Shown piece by piece: positions 1 to 11,207 of a stretch of 64,000 nt of DNA. The stretch's first letter is position 1, and each line of letters begins with the position of its first letter. The DNA lies in the NCBI RefSeq assembly GCF_000745345.1, contig NZ_JQNR01000004.1:868001-932000 (forward strand). Direction: 5' to 3'. This stretch comes from Actinacidiphila yeochonensis CN732 (GTDB taxonomy: Bacteria; Actinomycetota; Actinomycetes; Streptomycetales; Streptomycetaceae). The position numbers and the translations under genes were made by a program. A model generated the notes under the pieces. It ran no database searches, was not told the origin of the DNA, and worked only from the letters and a program-made list of their open reading frames with translations.

Positions 1-1337
<1,337 letters not shown>

Positions 1338-2007
1338 GGCCCGGGAAGAGAAGGAACGGAGGCGAGAAAGAGGGAACGGCAAGGGGACCCCTTGGACCAC
1401 GGGAACGAGGCCCGCCGCACGGCAGAGGTGCCGGCGGATCGGACGGGAACTCCCGCTGTGCCGCTGACTCGGTGCGGCACGCGGTGACCGGCCGCCACGC
1501 GCCCTACGGTGTCAGCGCGTGCTGGGACGACCGGGCATACCTCAGCTCCTCCGCTCGCTCGCTGCCCGCACCCTAGCCCTCCGCACAGTGCCGTTCCAGA
1601 GAGAAAGCGGAGAAAAGGGAGGAAACGGGTCACGTCGGGCATGCGTAGAGGTCGGGTCGGGGGCGGGCGCGCGGCGGTGTGCGCCGTTCCTCACCTTCCT
1701 CACCTTCGTCCGGTCGGCGGACGTCGCGTCCCGTTGGTATATGTTCGACGGGTCGAGCGGCGCCGGGAGACCTTCTCCCGACCTGCACAGTGCAACGGTC
1801 CGCGTACAGAGCGCGGCGGTGTCGCCGACCAGTGCGCGCGTGAAGTGCCTGTATCCGGAGGCCCCAGTGTGATCCGGCTCACGGAATCGCCGTGATTTTG
1901 TTTGGCCAGTGCAAGGGTTCGGGTACGCGCGCCGCGACCACTACATCCCTGACAGCAGTGCGGTCACGTGGAGTCGACAGGGAGTGACCGAGCATCGGAA
2001 GGCAGTT
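1338..2007. other. Divergent intergenic region, no gene seen
   Basis: About 670 bases lie between the MFS gene (minus) and the betaine transporter (plus). Degenerate AAGGGACCGGTGG-like repeats lie at about 1270-1345. Short open frames here lack ribosome sites and family resemblance. Promoters for both neighbours should lie here, but I could not place a convincing -35/-10 pair. Confidence 0.5.
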
Positions 2008-5000
2008 GTGTCGAAGCTTGCAGTGGAGCACGTGTACAAGGTCTTCGGACGGAGACCAAAGGAGGGTGTCCGCCGTCTGCGGCAGGGCGCCGACCGCGCC
2101 CAGCTGCGTGCCGAGGGCACGACGGCAGCCGTCATCGACGCCTCCTTCGAGGTGGCCCCCGGCGAGATCTTCGTGGTGATGGGCCTGTCCGGTTCGGGCA
2201 AGTCCACCCTGCTGCGCACCCTGAACGGGCTCAGCGGACCCACCACGGGGCGGGTCCTCTTCGACGGGCAGGACCTGGCGGGCCTGTCCGGCAAGGCGCT
2301 GCGCGACCTGCGCGCCCGCCGGATCAGCATGGTCTTCCAGCACTTCGCGCTCTTCCCGCACCGCAGCGTGCTGGAGAACGCCGGCTACGGCCTGGAGGTC
2401 CAGGGCCGGCCCCGCGAGGAGCGCGAGCGGCGGGCGGCCGAGGCGCTGGAGCTGGTCGGCCTGGCCGGCTGGGAGAAGTCCTGGCCGGACGAGCTGTCCG
2501 GCGGCATGCAGCAGCGCGTCGGGCTGGCCCGGGCGCTGGCCACCGACGCCGACCTGCTCCTGATGGACGAGTCCTTCTCCGCGCTGGACCCGCTGATCCG
2601 CCGCGACATGCAGGACCAGCTGCTGGAGCTGCAGCGCCGGCTGCGCAAGACGATCGTCTTCATCACCCACGACCTGAACGAGGCCATGCGGCTCGGCGAC
2701 CGGATCGCCGTCATGCGCGACGGCCGGATCGTCCAGGTCGGCACCGCCGAGGACATCCTGGTCGAGCCGGCCAACGACTACGTCGCCAGCTTCGTCCAGG
2801 ACGTGGACCGCTCCCGGGTGCTCACCGCGGCCTCGATCATGCAGGAGCCGAGCGTCACCGTGGAGCCCGGCGACGAGGCCACGGACGCCATCCGGGCGCT
2901 GCGCACCGACCACGTCCCGGCCGCCTTCGTGCTCTCGCCGGACCACCGGCTGGTCGGCCACGTCACCGAGGAGCAGGCCGCGGAGGCGTTCTCCGCCGAC
3001 CACGGCCAGGTCCGGGACGTGATGCGGACCGACTCCGCCACCGCCCAGGCCGACACCCCGCTGGCCGAACTGCTCACCCCGGCCGCCCGCTCCGAGGTCC
3101 CCCTCGCGGTGGTCGACGAGCAGGGTCGCCTCACCGGCGTGATCCCGCGCGGCACCCTGCTCGCGGCTCTCGGCGAGCATCCGGAGACGGTCGTCGCCGG
3201 ACCGCGGCCGGTCGCGGACGCGGAGCCCGACGCGGCCCCGCCACCCCGGGAGCCGCCGTGCCGGCCGACGGGGCCCGCAGGAAGGAGGTCAGTGGTGCCT
3301 AGGATCCACCTCGGCAACTGGGCCGAAGACGTCGTCAACTGGCTCACCCAGCACGTGTCGTGGCTCTTCGACGCGATCTCCGCCGTCGTCAACCACCTCT
3401 ACGACGCGGTGGAGTGGGTCCTCGGCGGCCCCTCGCCGCTGCTCATGGCGGCCATCCTCGCCGTCGTCGCGTTCTGGCTGCGCGGTCTGACCGCGGGCGT
3501 GCTGTCGTTCGTCGGCTTCGCGCTGGTGGACTCGCTCGCCCTGTGGGACCAGGCGATGCAGTCGCTGTCGCTGGTCGTCGTCTCCGGCGCGGTCGCACTC
3601 GTCTTCGCCATACCACTGGGCGTGTGGGCGGCCAGGAGCAGGACGGCCGGCACCGTGGTGCGCCCGGTCCTCGACGTCATGCAGACACTGCCGGCGTTCG
3701 TCTACCTGATCCCGGCGATCATCTTCTTCAGCCTGGGCACCGTCCCGGCGGTCATCGCCACCATCGTCTTCGCCATGCCGGTCGGCGTGCGCATGACCGA
3801 GCTCGGTATCCGCCAGGTCGACGCGGAACTGGTCGAGGCGGCCGACGCGTTCGGCACCTCGCCGGCCAGGACGCTGCTGCGCGTGCAGCTGCCGCTGGCG
3901 CTGCCCACCATCATGGCCGGCGTCAACCAGGTGATCATGCTCGCGCTGTCCATGGTCGTCATCGGCGGCATGGTCGGCGCCGAGGGGCTGGGCTCCACCG
4001 TGTTCGGCGCCATCAGCCAGGTCGACATCGGCCTCGGCTTCGAGGGCGGCGTCTCCGTCGTCGTCCTGGCCATCTACCTCGACCGGATGACCGGCGCCCT
4101 CGGCGACCAGGTCTCCCCGCTCGGCCGCCGGGCGCTGGCCCGGATGCGCTCCGGCCTGCACGGCACGGCCGTCCTGCGGTACCGGCCGCGCCCCGCCGTC
4201 GGCCTGTCCTGCGTCGTCGTCCTGGCCCTCGCGGCCGCCGGAACCGGCGTGTTCACGGACTCCGGCTCGGACTCCGGCTCCGGCGCCGGGACGACCGCCG
4301 CCACCGACGTGGGCAAGGGCCGGACGGTCAACCTCGGCGCGTTCAACTGGGACGAGTCGGTGGCGACCGCCAACCTCTGGCAGGCGGTGCTGAGCGACCG
4401 CGGCTACAAGGCGAACGTCAAGACGTACGACCCGGGTGCGGCGTTCACGGGGCTGTCCTCCGGTTCGCTGGACTACATCACGGACGCCTGGCTGCCCACC
4501 ACGCACGCGTCGTACATGAGGCAGTACGGCAAGGACTACACCGACCTGGGCTCCTGGTACGACCAGACGTCCCTGGAGGTGGCGGTGCCGTCGTACGTCA
4601 AGGGCGTGAAGACGATGGCGGACCTGAAGGGGAAGAGCGCGGAGTTCGGCGGGCGGATCGTCGGGATCGAGCCGGGCGCCGGTGAGACGAAGCTGCTCCA
4701 GTCGACGGTCCTGCCCGGTTACGGGCTGGACAAGGAGTACAAGCTGGTCAACAGCTCGACGGCGGCGATGCTGGCGGAGCTGAAGCGCGACTACGCGGCG
4801 AAGAAGCCGGTGGCCGTGGTGCTGTGGTCGCCGCACTGGGCGTACAGCACGTACCACCTGACCAAGCTGGCCGACCCGAAGGGGCTCTGGGGCAAGGGCG
4901 ACTCGATCCACGACCTGGCGAACAAGGGGAGTGCGGGCAAACTGCCGCAGGTGAGTTCGTGGATGAGGAACTTCCACCTGACCGACGCCCAACTCGGCTC

Positions 5001-5115
5001 CCTGGAGGCCGACATCCAGAAGGCCGGCGAGGGCAACGCCGCGGACGGTGTCCACGCGTGGCTGAAGCAGAACCCTGGCTTCGAGGACACGATGGCGCCC
5101 GTCGCGGCAGGCTGA
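2008..5115 (+). CDS. Glycine betaine/proline ABC transporter, ATPase-permease-binding protein in one frame
   Basis: One frame of 1035 codons contains a whole osmoprotectant importer. Residues about 1-265 form a ProV/OpuAA ATPase: Walker A GLSGSGKST near 58, signature LSGGMQQR near 163, Walker B LLLMDES, and switch His in ITHD. Residues about 270-390 are two CBS domains, which sense ionic strength in OpuA. From about 430 (VPRIHLGNWAEDVVNW) comes a ProW-type permease with several membrane helices. From about 770 comes a ProX-type binding domain (LGAFNWDESVATANLW). GTG 2008 was chosen because GGAAGG sits seven bases upstream. Permease-binding protein fusions are usual in streptomycetes, but an ATPase joined as well is not. 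A GGAAGGAGG ribosome site and GTG at 3295 lie at the junction, and the next frame has a stop (TAG, 3300-3302) overlapping that start. A lost base near 3230-3250 may therefore have fused two overlapping genes. Confidence 0.9.
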   Translation: MSKLAVEHVYKVFGRRPKEGVRRLRQGADRAQLRAEGTTAAVIDASFEVAPGEIFVVMGLSGSGKSTLLRTLNGLSGPTTGRVLFDGQDLAGLSGKALRDLRARRISMVFQHFALFPHRSVLENAGYGLEVQGRPREERERRAAEALELVGLAGWEKSWPDELSGGMQQRVGLARALATDADLLLMDESFSALDPLIRRDMQDQLLELQRRLRKTIVFITHDLNEAMRLGDRIAVMRDGRIVQVGTAEDILVEPANDYVASFVQDVDRSRVLTAASIMQEPSVTVEPGDEATDAIRALRTDHVPAAFVLSPDHRLVGHVTEEQAAEAFSADHGQVRDVMRTDSATAQADTPLAELLTPAARSEVPLAVVDEQGRLTGVIPRGTLLAALGEHPETVVAGPRPVADAEPDAAPPPREPPCRPTGPAGRRSVVPRIHLGNWAEDVVNWLTQHVSWLFDAISAVVNHLYDAVEWVLGGPSPLLMAAILAVVAFWLRGLTAGVLSFVGFALVDSLALWDQAMQSLSLVVVSGAVALVFAIPLGVWAARSRTAGTVVRPVLDVMQTLPAFVYLIPAIIFFSLGTVPAVIATIVFAMPVGVRMTELGIRQVDAELVEAADAFGTSPARTLLRVQLPLALPTIMAGVNQVIMLALSMVVIGGMVGAEGLGSTVFGAISQVDIGLGFEGGVSVVVLAIYLDRMTGALGDQVSPLGRRALARMRSGLHGTAVLRYRPRPAVGLSCVVVLALAAAGTGVFTDSGSDSGSGAGTTAATDVGKGRTVNLGAFNWDESVATANLWQAVLSDRGYKANVKTYDPGAAFTGLSSGSLDYITDAWLPTTHASYMRQYGKDYTDLGSWYDQTSLEVAVPSYVKGVKTMADLKGKSAEFGGRIVGIEPGAGETKLLQSTVLPGYGLDKEYKLVNSSTAAMLAELKRDYAAKKPVAVVLWSPHWAYSTYHLTKLADPKGLWGKGDSIHDLANKGSAGKLPQVSSWMRNFHLTDAQLGSLEADIQKAGEGNAADGVHAWLKQNPGFEDTMAPVAAG

Positions 5116-5174
5116 CGCCAACCGGCCACCGGTCACGTATCGCCGGCCGGCCGTCGCCGGCGGGTGGCGCGCGC

Positions 5175-5210
5175 CCGGCGTCCCGGAACCCTCGCGTACC
5201 GGGACGCCGG
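5175..5210. terminator. Hairpin terminator between transporter and ATPase gene
   Basis: Perfect 12-bp stem (CCGGCGTCCCGG and its complement) with a 12-nt loop, between the convergent transporter and anti-sigma-type ATPase genes. No T-run, as usual in actinobacteria. Confidence 0.7.
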
Positions 5211-5302
5211 TCGCCGTCGCACGCCGGGCGCCCGGCGCGCAGCGGACGCCGGTCGCGGTCACGGCGCGCCGTGTTCGCCGTGCTCGTTCCGTCCGCCGGC
5301 CG

Positions 5303-5716
5303 CTACGCCAGCGGCAGGACGACGACGATCCGCTTGCCGCCCACCGGCAGCACCTCCACCTCCACCGAGGAGGCCAGCCGTTCGATGATGGGCCACCCGA
5401 AGCCGCCCGGCTTCTCCGGGTCCGCGCCCAGGGTGCGGCGGGCCACCGGCCGGGCGGCGCTGGCGTCGTTGACCTGGAGCCGCAGCCCCGAACCGTCGGG
5501 TGTGACCGCCGCCTCGAACGCCACCAGTCCGCCGCCGTGCCGCAGCGCGTTGCTCACCAGCTCGGCGACGACGAGCCCGGCGTCCGCTCTGAGCCGTTCG
5601 AGGTCGCCGGGCACCCCGTCCAGCAGCCGCATCACCGCCCGACGGGCCTCCGCGGCGAGCTGGAGGTCGTGGCTGCCCACGGGGCCGGCACCTGGCGGGA
5701 ACGGTTGTTCGGACAT
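5303..5716 (-). CDS. RsbW-type ATP-binding protein (HATPase_c_2)
   Basis: 137 aa. A single GHKL ATPase domain of the anti-sigma factor/serine kinase type. The N box is VVAELVSNALRHG (about residues 50-62); a degenerate G1 box reads VNDASAARPV, followed by GGFGWPIIERLA and a C-terminal beta strand GKRIVVVLPLA. Such short proteins in streptomycetes bind or phosphorylate STAS anti-antagonists, or hold sigma factors. The partner is not visible next to it. It converges on the betaine transporter and is divergent from the rsbR operon, which supports a role in stress signalling. The ATG at 5716 gives the normal family length. The G1 box lacks the classical DxGxG, as often seen in this subgroup. Confidence 0.85.
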   Translation of the reverse strand: MSEQPFPPGAGPVGSHDLQLAAEARRAVMRLLDGVPGDLERLRADAGLVVAELVSNALRHGGGLVAFEAAVTPDGSGLRLQVNDASAARPVARRTLGADPEKPGGFGWPIIERLASSVEVEVLPVGGKRIVVVLPLA

Positions 5717-6352
<636 letters not shown>

Positions 6353-7195
6353 ATGGCGCACGACGGGGAGGCGGACCGGCTGGTCCGCCTGCTGACGGAC
6401 GGCGAGCCGGAGTTCGTGGCGCGCTGGGTGCGCGGCGTCACCACGACGCTGGCCGGCCGGCTCACCCCCGCCGAGGTCCAGCAGGAGCTCGGCGACCTCT
6501 ACACCGCCCTGCTCGCGGCGGTGCGCGAAGGCGGACTCGCCACCCGCTCGGAGCCCTACGGCGAGGTCCGCAGCATGCTGGCGGAGCTGTCGCGCAACCG
6601 GGCCCGGCAGGGCTTCAGCACCACCGAGACGGCCTCCGGGGTCCTCGCCCTCAAGGAGGTGCTGGAGCCGTCGCTGTCGGGGACCGAGGACCTCACGGCG
6701 TACCTCCAGTTCGCCCGGGTGCTGGACGACCTCGGCCTGTACACGGTCGAGGTGCACGCCAGGACCCGCGAGGAGATCATCTCCTCGCAGGCCGAGCAGC
6801 TGCTCGAACTGTCCACCCCGGTGGTCAAGCTGTGGGAGGGCGTCGTCGGTGTCCCGCTGGTCGGCACCCTGGACTCGGCCCGCACCCAGGTGGTGATGGA
6901 GAAGCTGCTCCAGTCGCTGCTGGACCTGAACGCCACCCACGCCATCGTCGACATCACCGGCGTGCCCGCCGTCGACACCCAGGTCGCCCAGCACCTGCTG
7001 AAGACCGTGGTGGCGGCCCGGATGATGGGCGCCCAGTGCATCATCTCCGGCATCCGCCCGCAGATAGCCCAGACCATCGTCGCCCTCGGCATCGAGTTCG
7101 GCGACATCACCACCAAGGCGACCCTGGCCGACGCCCTGCGCCACGCGCTGGAGAGCATCGAGCGCGGCCGGATCGAGATCGGCGGCCTGGTGTGA
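6353..7195 (+). CDS. rsbR: RsbR-type stressosome sensor, STAS domain
   Basis: 280 aa. The N-terminal half (residues 1 to about 140) is a helical globin-like sensor domain as in RsbR. The C-terminal half is a STAS domain with LDLNATHAIVDITGVPAVDT and QCIISGIRPQIAQTIVALG. In Bacillus the RsbR STAS domain carries phosphorylatable threonines; DITGVPAVDT supplies the equivalent position. RsbR and RsbS co-assemble into the stressosome, which traps the kinase RsbT until stress. The ATG at 6353 is preceded by GAAGGGG. It is first of six overlapping genes, its stop sharing bases with the rsbS GTG. The sensed signal cannot be inferred. Confidence 0.9.
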   Translation: MAHDGEADRLVRLLTDGEPEFVARWVRGVTTTLAGRLTPAEVQQELGDLYTALLAAVREGGLATRSEPYGEVRSMLAELSRNRARQGFSTTETASGVLALKEVLEPSLSGTEDLTAYLQFARVLDDLGLYTVEVHARTREEIISSQAEQLLELSTPVVKLWEGVVGVPLVGTLDSARTQVVMEKLLQSLLDLNATHAIVDITGVPAVDTQVAQHLLKTVVAARMMGAQCIISGIRPQIAQTIVALGIEFGDITTKATLADALRHALESIERGRIEIGGLV

Positions 7196-7569
7196 CCGAC
7201 CGCGTACCGGTCCTGAAGATCGGCGACGTGCTGCTGGTCTCCATCCAGATCGACCTGGAGGACCAGATGGTGATGGACCTCCAGGAGGACCTGTCGCAGC
7301 GGATCGTCGACACCGGCGCCCACGGCGTGGTGATCGACATCTCCGCGCTGGAGATCGTCGACTCCTTCGTCGGCCGCATGCTCGCCTCGATCGCCGCGAT
7401 CTCCCGGGTGCTCGGCGCCGAGACGGTCGTGGTCGGGATGCGCCCGGCGGTCGCGATGACGCTGGTGGAGCTCGGGCTGTCGCTGGGCGGGGTGCGGACC
7501 GCCCTCAACCTGGAGCAGGGGATCGGGGAGCTGCGCCGCTCCCGGGGCGCAGGTCCGGTACGCCCGTGA
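7192..7569 (+). CDS. rsbS: RsbS-type stressosome scaffold, STAS domain
   Basis: 125 aa, a lone STAS domain. The motif GVVIDISALEIVDSFVGRML contains the serine matching the RsbS site phosphorylated by RsbT, followed by VVVGMRPAVAMTLVELGL. It forms the core of the stressosome with RsbR and binds RsbT when unphosphorylated. GTG 7192 overlaps the rsbR stop (GTGA), which indicates translational coupling; the rsbT start again overlaps its stop. Length and motif order match the family throughout. Confidence 0.9.
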   Translation: MTDRVPVLKIGDVLLVSIQIDLEDQMVMDLQEDLSQRIVDTGAHGVVIDISALEIVDSFVGRMLASIAAISRVLGAETVVVGMRPAVAMTLVELGLSLGGVRTALNLEQGIGELRRSRGAGPVRP

Positions 7570-7994
7570 ACCCGACGTCGGAACCGCTTGAGGAGTCGTC
7601 GGCGGAGGAGTCCGCGATCGCCGGCAACGCCGACGTGGTCAGAGCCCGTCAGGCGGTGCGGGCCCTGGCCCAGCAGGCGGAGCTGTCGCTGGTCGACCAG
7701 ACCAAGCTGGTCACCGCCGCCAGCGAACTGGCCCGCAACACCCTCAGCTACGGCGGCGGCGGGACGATGCGGGTGAGCATCGTCAGCCGGGGCGGCCGCC
7801 GCGGCGTCCGGGTCGCCTTCCGTGACGACGGCCCGGGCATCCCCGACCTGGAGCTCGCGCTGACGGACGGCTGGTCGTCCGGCCGCGGCATGGGCCTGGG
7901 GCTCAGCGGGGCCAAGCGGCTGGCGGACGAGTTCGAACTGGAGTCCGCGCCAGGCCGGGGCACGACCGTGGTCGTCGTCAAGTGGGCGCGATGA
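7566..7994 (+). CDS. rsbT: RsbT-type switch serine/threonine kinase
   Basis: 142 aa. GHKL-fold kinase with N box TAASELARNTLSYGGGG, G1 box FRDDGPGIPD and G2 box GRGMGLGLSGAKRL. RsbT phosphorylates RsbR and RsbS, leaves the stressosome and activates a downstream PP2C phosphatase (RsbU in Bacillus). Here PP2C domains are encoded by the fourth and sixth genes of the same operon, so the natural partner may be one of them. GTG 7566 overlaps the rsbS stop, and the gene ends in ATGA, which starts the next gene. Confidence 0.9.
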   Translation: MNPTSEPLEESSAEESAIAGNADVVRARQAVRALAQQAELSLVDQTKLVTAASELARNTLSYGGGGTMRVSIVSRGGRRGVRVAFRDDGPGIPDLELALTDGWSSGRGMGLGLSGAKRLADEFELESAPGRGTTVVVVKWAR

Positions 7995-9031
7995 CGGCCG
8001 GCCCGTCCACGGAGGCGGGCGAGGTGGTGTGGCTGCGGACCGACGAGGCGCTCGCCTCCGCGGGCCGGCGGCACGCCGCGCTGCTGGCCCGCCGGGTCGG
8101 GCTCGGCGCGGCCCGGGCCGGCGACCTCGCGCTCGCCGTCACCGAGGCGGCCACCAACCTCCAGCGGCACAGCACCGACGGGGCGCTGGCGCTGCGGGTG
8201 GCCGCCAGCGGCGGGCAGGCCGACGTCGAGGTGCTCTCCCTCGACAGCGGCCCCGGCATCACCGACCTCGGCGCCGCGCTGCGCGACGGCTCCTCCACCG
8301 CCGGCACCCTGGGCCTGGGGCTGGGCACCATACGACGGCTCGCCGACACCTTCGGCATCCACACCCTGCCGGGCCGCGGCACGGGGGTGTTCGCGCGCTT
8401 CCGCGGGCCCGCCGACCCGGCAGCGGAACGGTTCGCCGTCGAGGTCAGCGGGCTGACCAGGCCGATCGGCGGCGAGAGCAGCTGCGGCGACACCTGGGCG
8501 GCGCGTGAACAGCCGTCCGGGAACGGCTCGTCGGCGCTGCTGGTGATGGCGTGCGACGGCCTCGGCCACGGTCCACTGGCCGCCCGAGCCGCCGACGAGG
8601 CACGGCTGGCCTTCCGGGAGAGCCGGGCCGAGGACCCGGCGCGGGTGCTGGCCGACCTCCACACCCGGCTGCGCGGCACCCGCGGCGCCGCGATCGCCGT
8701 GGCCCGGGTCGACCCGGCCGCGCGGCGGGTCGCGCTGTGCGGCGCGGGCAACATCTCCGGCTTCGTGCTCGGCCCGGACACCCGGCAGCAACTGCCCTCC
8801 ACCCCGGGCATCGTGGGCCACAACGTCGGCCGGCCGCGGACCCACGAGGCGGACCTGCCGCCCGGCACCGCCCTGGTGCTCCACTCGGACGGCCTGAGCG
8901 GCCGCTGGCAGGCCGGCGACTTCCCCGGCCTGCTCGGCCAGGAACCCGCCCTGATCGCCGGTCAGCTGCTGTGGCAGGCCGGGACCCGCCGGGACGACGC
9001 GGGCGTCGTCGTCGTCAAGGTGCCGTCATGA
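7991..9031 (+). CDS. GHKL ATPase-PP2C (SpoIIE-type) phosphatase fusion, RsbX-like
   Basis: 346 aa. Residues about 10-140 form a second RsbT/RsbW-type ATPase (LAVTEAATNLQRH; SGPGITD; GTLGLGLGTIRRLAD). Residues about 150-345 form a compact PP2C/SpoIIE phosphatase with acidic metal-binding motifs SSCGDTWA, ACDGLGHG and HSDGLSG, and a late RRDDAGVVVVKV. RsbX of Bacillus is a similar small PP2C that dephosphorylates RsbR and RsbS to reset the stressosome. Fusion to an ATPase domain is a known actinobacterial arrangement. ATG 7991 overlaps the rsbT stop as ATGA; a GTG three codons earlier is an alternative. It most likely provides the reset step of this operon. Confidence 0.88.
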   Translation: MTAGPSTEAGEVVWLRTDEALASAGRRHAALLARRVGLGAARAGDLALAVTEAATNLQRHSTDGALALRVAASGGQADVEVLSLDSGPGITDLGAALRDGSSTAGTLGLGLGTIRRLADTFGIHTLPGRGTGVFARFRGPADPAAERFAVEVSGLTRPIGGESSCGDTWAAREQPSGNGSSALLVMACDGLGHGPLAARAADEARLAFRESRAEDPARVLADLHTRLRGTRGAAIAVARVDPAARRVALCGAGNISGFVLGPDTRQQLPSTPGIVGHNVGRPRTHEADLPPGTALVLHSDGLSGRWQAGDFPGLLGQEPALIAGQLLWQAGTRRDDAGVVVVKVPS

Positions 9032-9050
9032 CCGGCCGGACGGTGCCGCG

Positions 9051-11207
9051 ATGACGCCCGCCCCCGCCCCCGGACCCGCCCCCGGCCCGGCCCCCGAGGG
9101 CGACCCGCTGTGCGTCCTGGCCCGGGCGCTGGGCGGCGAGCGCGACCTGCTGGCGCTGCGCCGGGACGTCCAGGTCGCCTGCCGCACGCTGGGCGTGTCC
9201 GAGGCCGGCACCGTCCGGTTGGCCACCGTGGTCAGCGAGGTCGGCCGGGACCTGCTCGCCGCGCCGGGGCTGACCGGCCGGCTGGAGCTCGGTGGGGTGG
9301 GGCGGCCCGAGGTGCTGGTCGAGTTCGGCTGGAGCTGCGGCGGAGGCGTGCGGCCCGGCGCCGGGGCCCTGGAGGCCGCCCACCGGCTGCTCCACCTGTG
9401 CCGGTGGGAGGAGGAACCGTTTCCCCGGGTCGTCCTGGGGCAGCAGATTCCGTGGGCGGAGACACCGCTGCGGGAGCGGGCGGCAGGGGCACGGGCAGAG
9501 TTGAGGGGACTGAGCGGCGTCAGTATGGGCGAGGAGTTGCGCAGCCAGAACCACGACCTGCTCGACGCCCTCCAGCAGGCCCGGGCGCACCAGGAGGAGC
9601 TCCAGCGGCTCAACGAGGAGCTGGAGAAGACCAACCAGGGCGTCATGGCCCTGTACGCGGAGCTGTCCGACGAGCTGGAGACCACCAACAGCGGCGTGGT
9701 GGCCCTGCACGCCGAGCTGGAGGAGAAGTCCCGGCAGCTCAGTCTGCTCAACGAGGCCAAGACCAGGTTCTGGGCCAACGTCAGCCACGAACTGCGCTCC
9801 CCGGTCAACGGCGTGATCGGCCTCACCCGGCTGCTGCTGGCACCGGAGGCCGACCCGCTCAGCGAGGAGCAGCGGCAGCAGATCGGCATGATCGCCTCCT
9901 CCGCCAGCACCATGCTGGCCCTGGTCGAGGAGCTGCTCGACGTCGCCAAGGCCGAGTCCGGCCGGCTGGAGCCCGAACTCGTCCCCGTGGACCTGCGGAT
10001 GCTCCTGCACCAGCTGCGCGGCACCCTCGGCGGCACCGCCCGGCCCGGCGTGGCCCTCGTCATCCCCGACGTGCCCGACGCGCCCGATGTCCCCGACGCC
10101 GTCGGCGGCTCGGGCGACGGCGCCCCGCAGCCGTTCACCACCGACGAGGTGATGCTCACCCGGGTGCTGCGCAACGTGCTGTCCAACAGCCTGAAGTTCA
10201 CCGAGCAGGGGGAGGTCCGGCTCACCGTGGAGCGGCAGCGGCGCGACGGCCGCGCCTGGTACGCGTTCACCGTCGCCGACACCGGAGTCGGCATCCCCGC
10301 CGAGGAGCAGAGCCGCGTCTTCGAGGAGTTCTACCAGGTGCGCGGCCCGCACCAGCGAGCCCGCTCCGGCACCGGCCTCGGCCTGCCCTACGCCCGGCGG
10401 CTGACCGAACTCCTCGGCGGGCGGCTGGCGCTGTCCAGCGCCCCGGGCGCCGGCACCGAGGTGACGGTCGAGATCCCGGCCGGCCCCGCCGCCGGAGCCG
10501 GCCCGGTCGGCGACCGGCCCGCCCGGTACGAGGGCGGCGGCGGGACCCGCGGCGGGGACGCCGGACCGCGCCTTGACTCCTTGGTCGTCGTCGACGACGA
10601 CCCGGTCTTCCTGGCGTCCATGCGGCCGGTCCTCGACCGGCTGGCCCGGTCCGTCACCGAGGTCACCGACAGCGCCCGGGCCGTGGCCGTCATCCGCCGG
10701 CGCCGGCCCGAGGCCGTCCTGCTGGACCTCGGGATGCCGGCACCCGACGGCTACCAGGTGCTGGGGACGCTCTCCCGCGACGCCGCGCTGGCCCGGATAC
10801 CCGTGGTGGTCCTCACCGCGGGCGACCGCTCCGAGCTGGACGCCTCGCGGCTCGGACACGCGCAGGCCGTACTGGGCAAGACCCACCTGTCCGCGGACCG
10901 GCTCGCCGACGTCCTCGCCCCGGCACTGGGCGGCGGACGACGACCCCCGCGGCCGGAGGAGCGCCACCCGGCGGACCAGAGCCGGTCGGACCAGAGCCGG
11001 TCGGACCGGAGTCCCGGCGAACGCCACCCGGCCGACCGAGGCCCGGCGGGGCAGCACCCCGCCGACCACGGCGGGCCGGACGGCGAAGGTGCCGGCGGCT
11101 CCTCGAACGGCGGCGCCTCGAACGGTGGCTCCACGGACGGCGGCTCCACGGATCGCGGCCCCACCGGCGCGGGTCCTGCCGGCGGCGGGGACACGGCGCA
11201 GGCATGA
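9051..11207 (+). CDS. Hybrid sensor histidine kinase with C-terminal receiver
   Basis: 718 aa, soluble, with no membrane segment seen. Residues 1 to about 150 look like a degenerate ATPase/helical region (ATVVSEVGRDLLAA). About 160-235 is a coiled coil rich in Glu and Leu. The kinase core has H box FWANVSHELRSPVNG, N box RNVLSNSLKF, G1 DTGVGIPAEE and G2 SGTGLGLPYARR. A receiver domain follows (VVVDDDPVFL, LLDLGMPAPDGY, VVLTAG, LGKTHLS). The last about 80 residues are a Gly/Ser/Asp-rich tail with short repeats. Upstream and downstream genes overlap or nearly abut, so the kinase belongs to the stressosome operon and links phosphorelay to the PP2C switch. ATG 9051 was chosen because an earlier ATG at 9028 hits a stop. 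Confidence 0.9.
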   Translation: MTPAPAPGPAPGPAPEGDPLCVLARALGGERDLLALRRDVQVACRTLGVSEAGTVRLATVVSEVGRDLLAAPGLTGRLELGGVGRPEVLVEFGWSCGGGVRPGAGALEAAHRLLHLCRWEEEPFPRVVLGQQIPWAETPLRERAAGARAELRGLSGVSMGEELRSQNHDLLDALQQARAHQEELQRLNEELEKTNQGVMALYAELSDELETTNSGVVALHAELEEKSRQLSLLNEAKTRFWANVSHELRSPVNGVIGLTRLLLAPEADPLSEEQRQQIGMIASSASTMLALVEELLDVAKAESGRLEPELVPVDLRMLLHQLRGTLGGTARPGVALVIPDVPDAPDVPDAVGGSGDGAPQPFTTDEVMLTRVLRNVLSNSLKFTEQGEVRLTVERQRRDGRAWYAFTVADTGVGIPAEEQSRVFEEFYQVRGPHQRARSGTGLGLPYARRLTELLGGRLALSSAPGAGTEVTVEIPAGPAAGAGPVGDRPARYEGGGGTRGGDAGPRLDSLVVVDDDPVFLASMRPVLDRLARSVTEVTDSARAVAVIRRRRPEAVLLDLGMPAPDGYQVLGTLSRDAALARIPVVVLTAGDRSELDASRLGHAQAVLGKTHLSADRLADVLAPALGGGRRPPRPEERHPADQSRSDQSRSDRSPGERHPADRGPAGQHPADHGGPDGEGAGGSSNGGASNGGSTDGGSTDRGPTGAGPAGGGDTAQA

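Noticed and set aside
1509..1895. A 128-codon frame upstream of the betaine transporter
   Set aside because: Low-complexity Arg/Pro/Val composition and no ribosome site; more likely promoter region.
3289..5262. A 657-codon frame antisense to the betaine transporter
   Set aside because: Codon-phase shadow of a high-GC gene; composition is Arg/Gly/Val-rich with no domain, while the plus strand is clearly coding.
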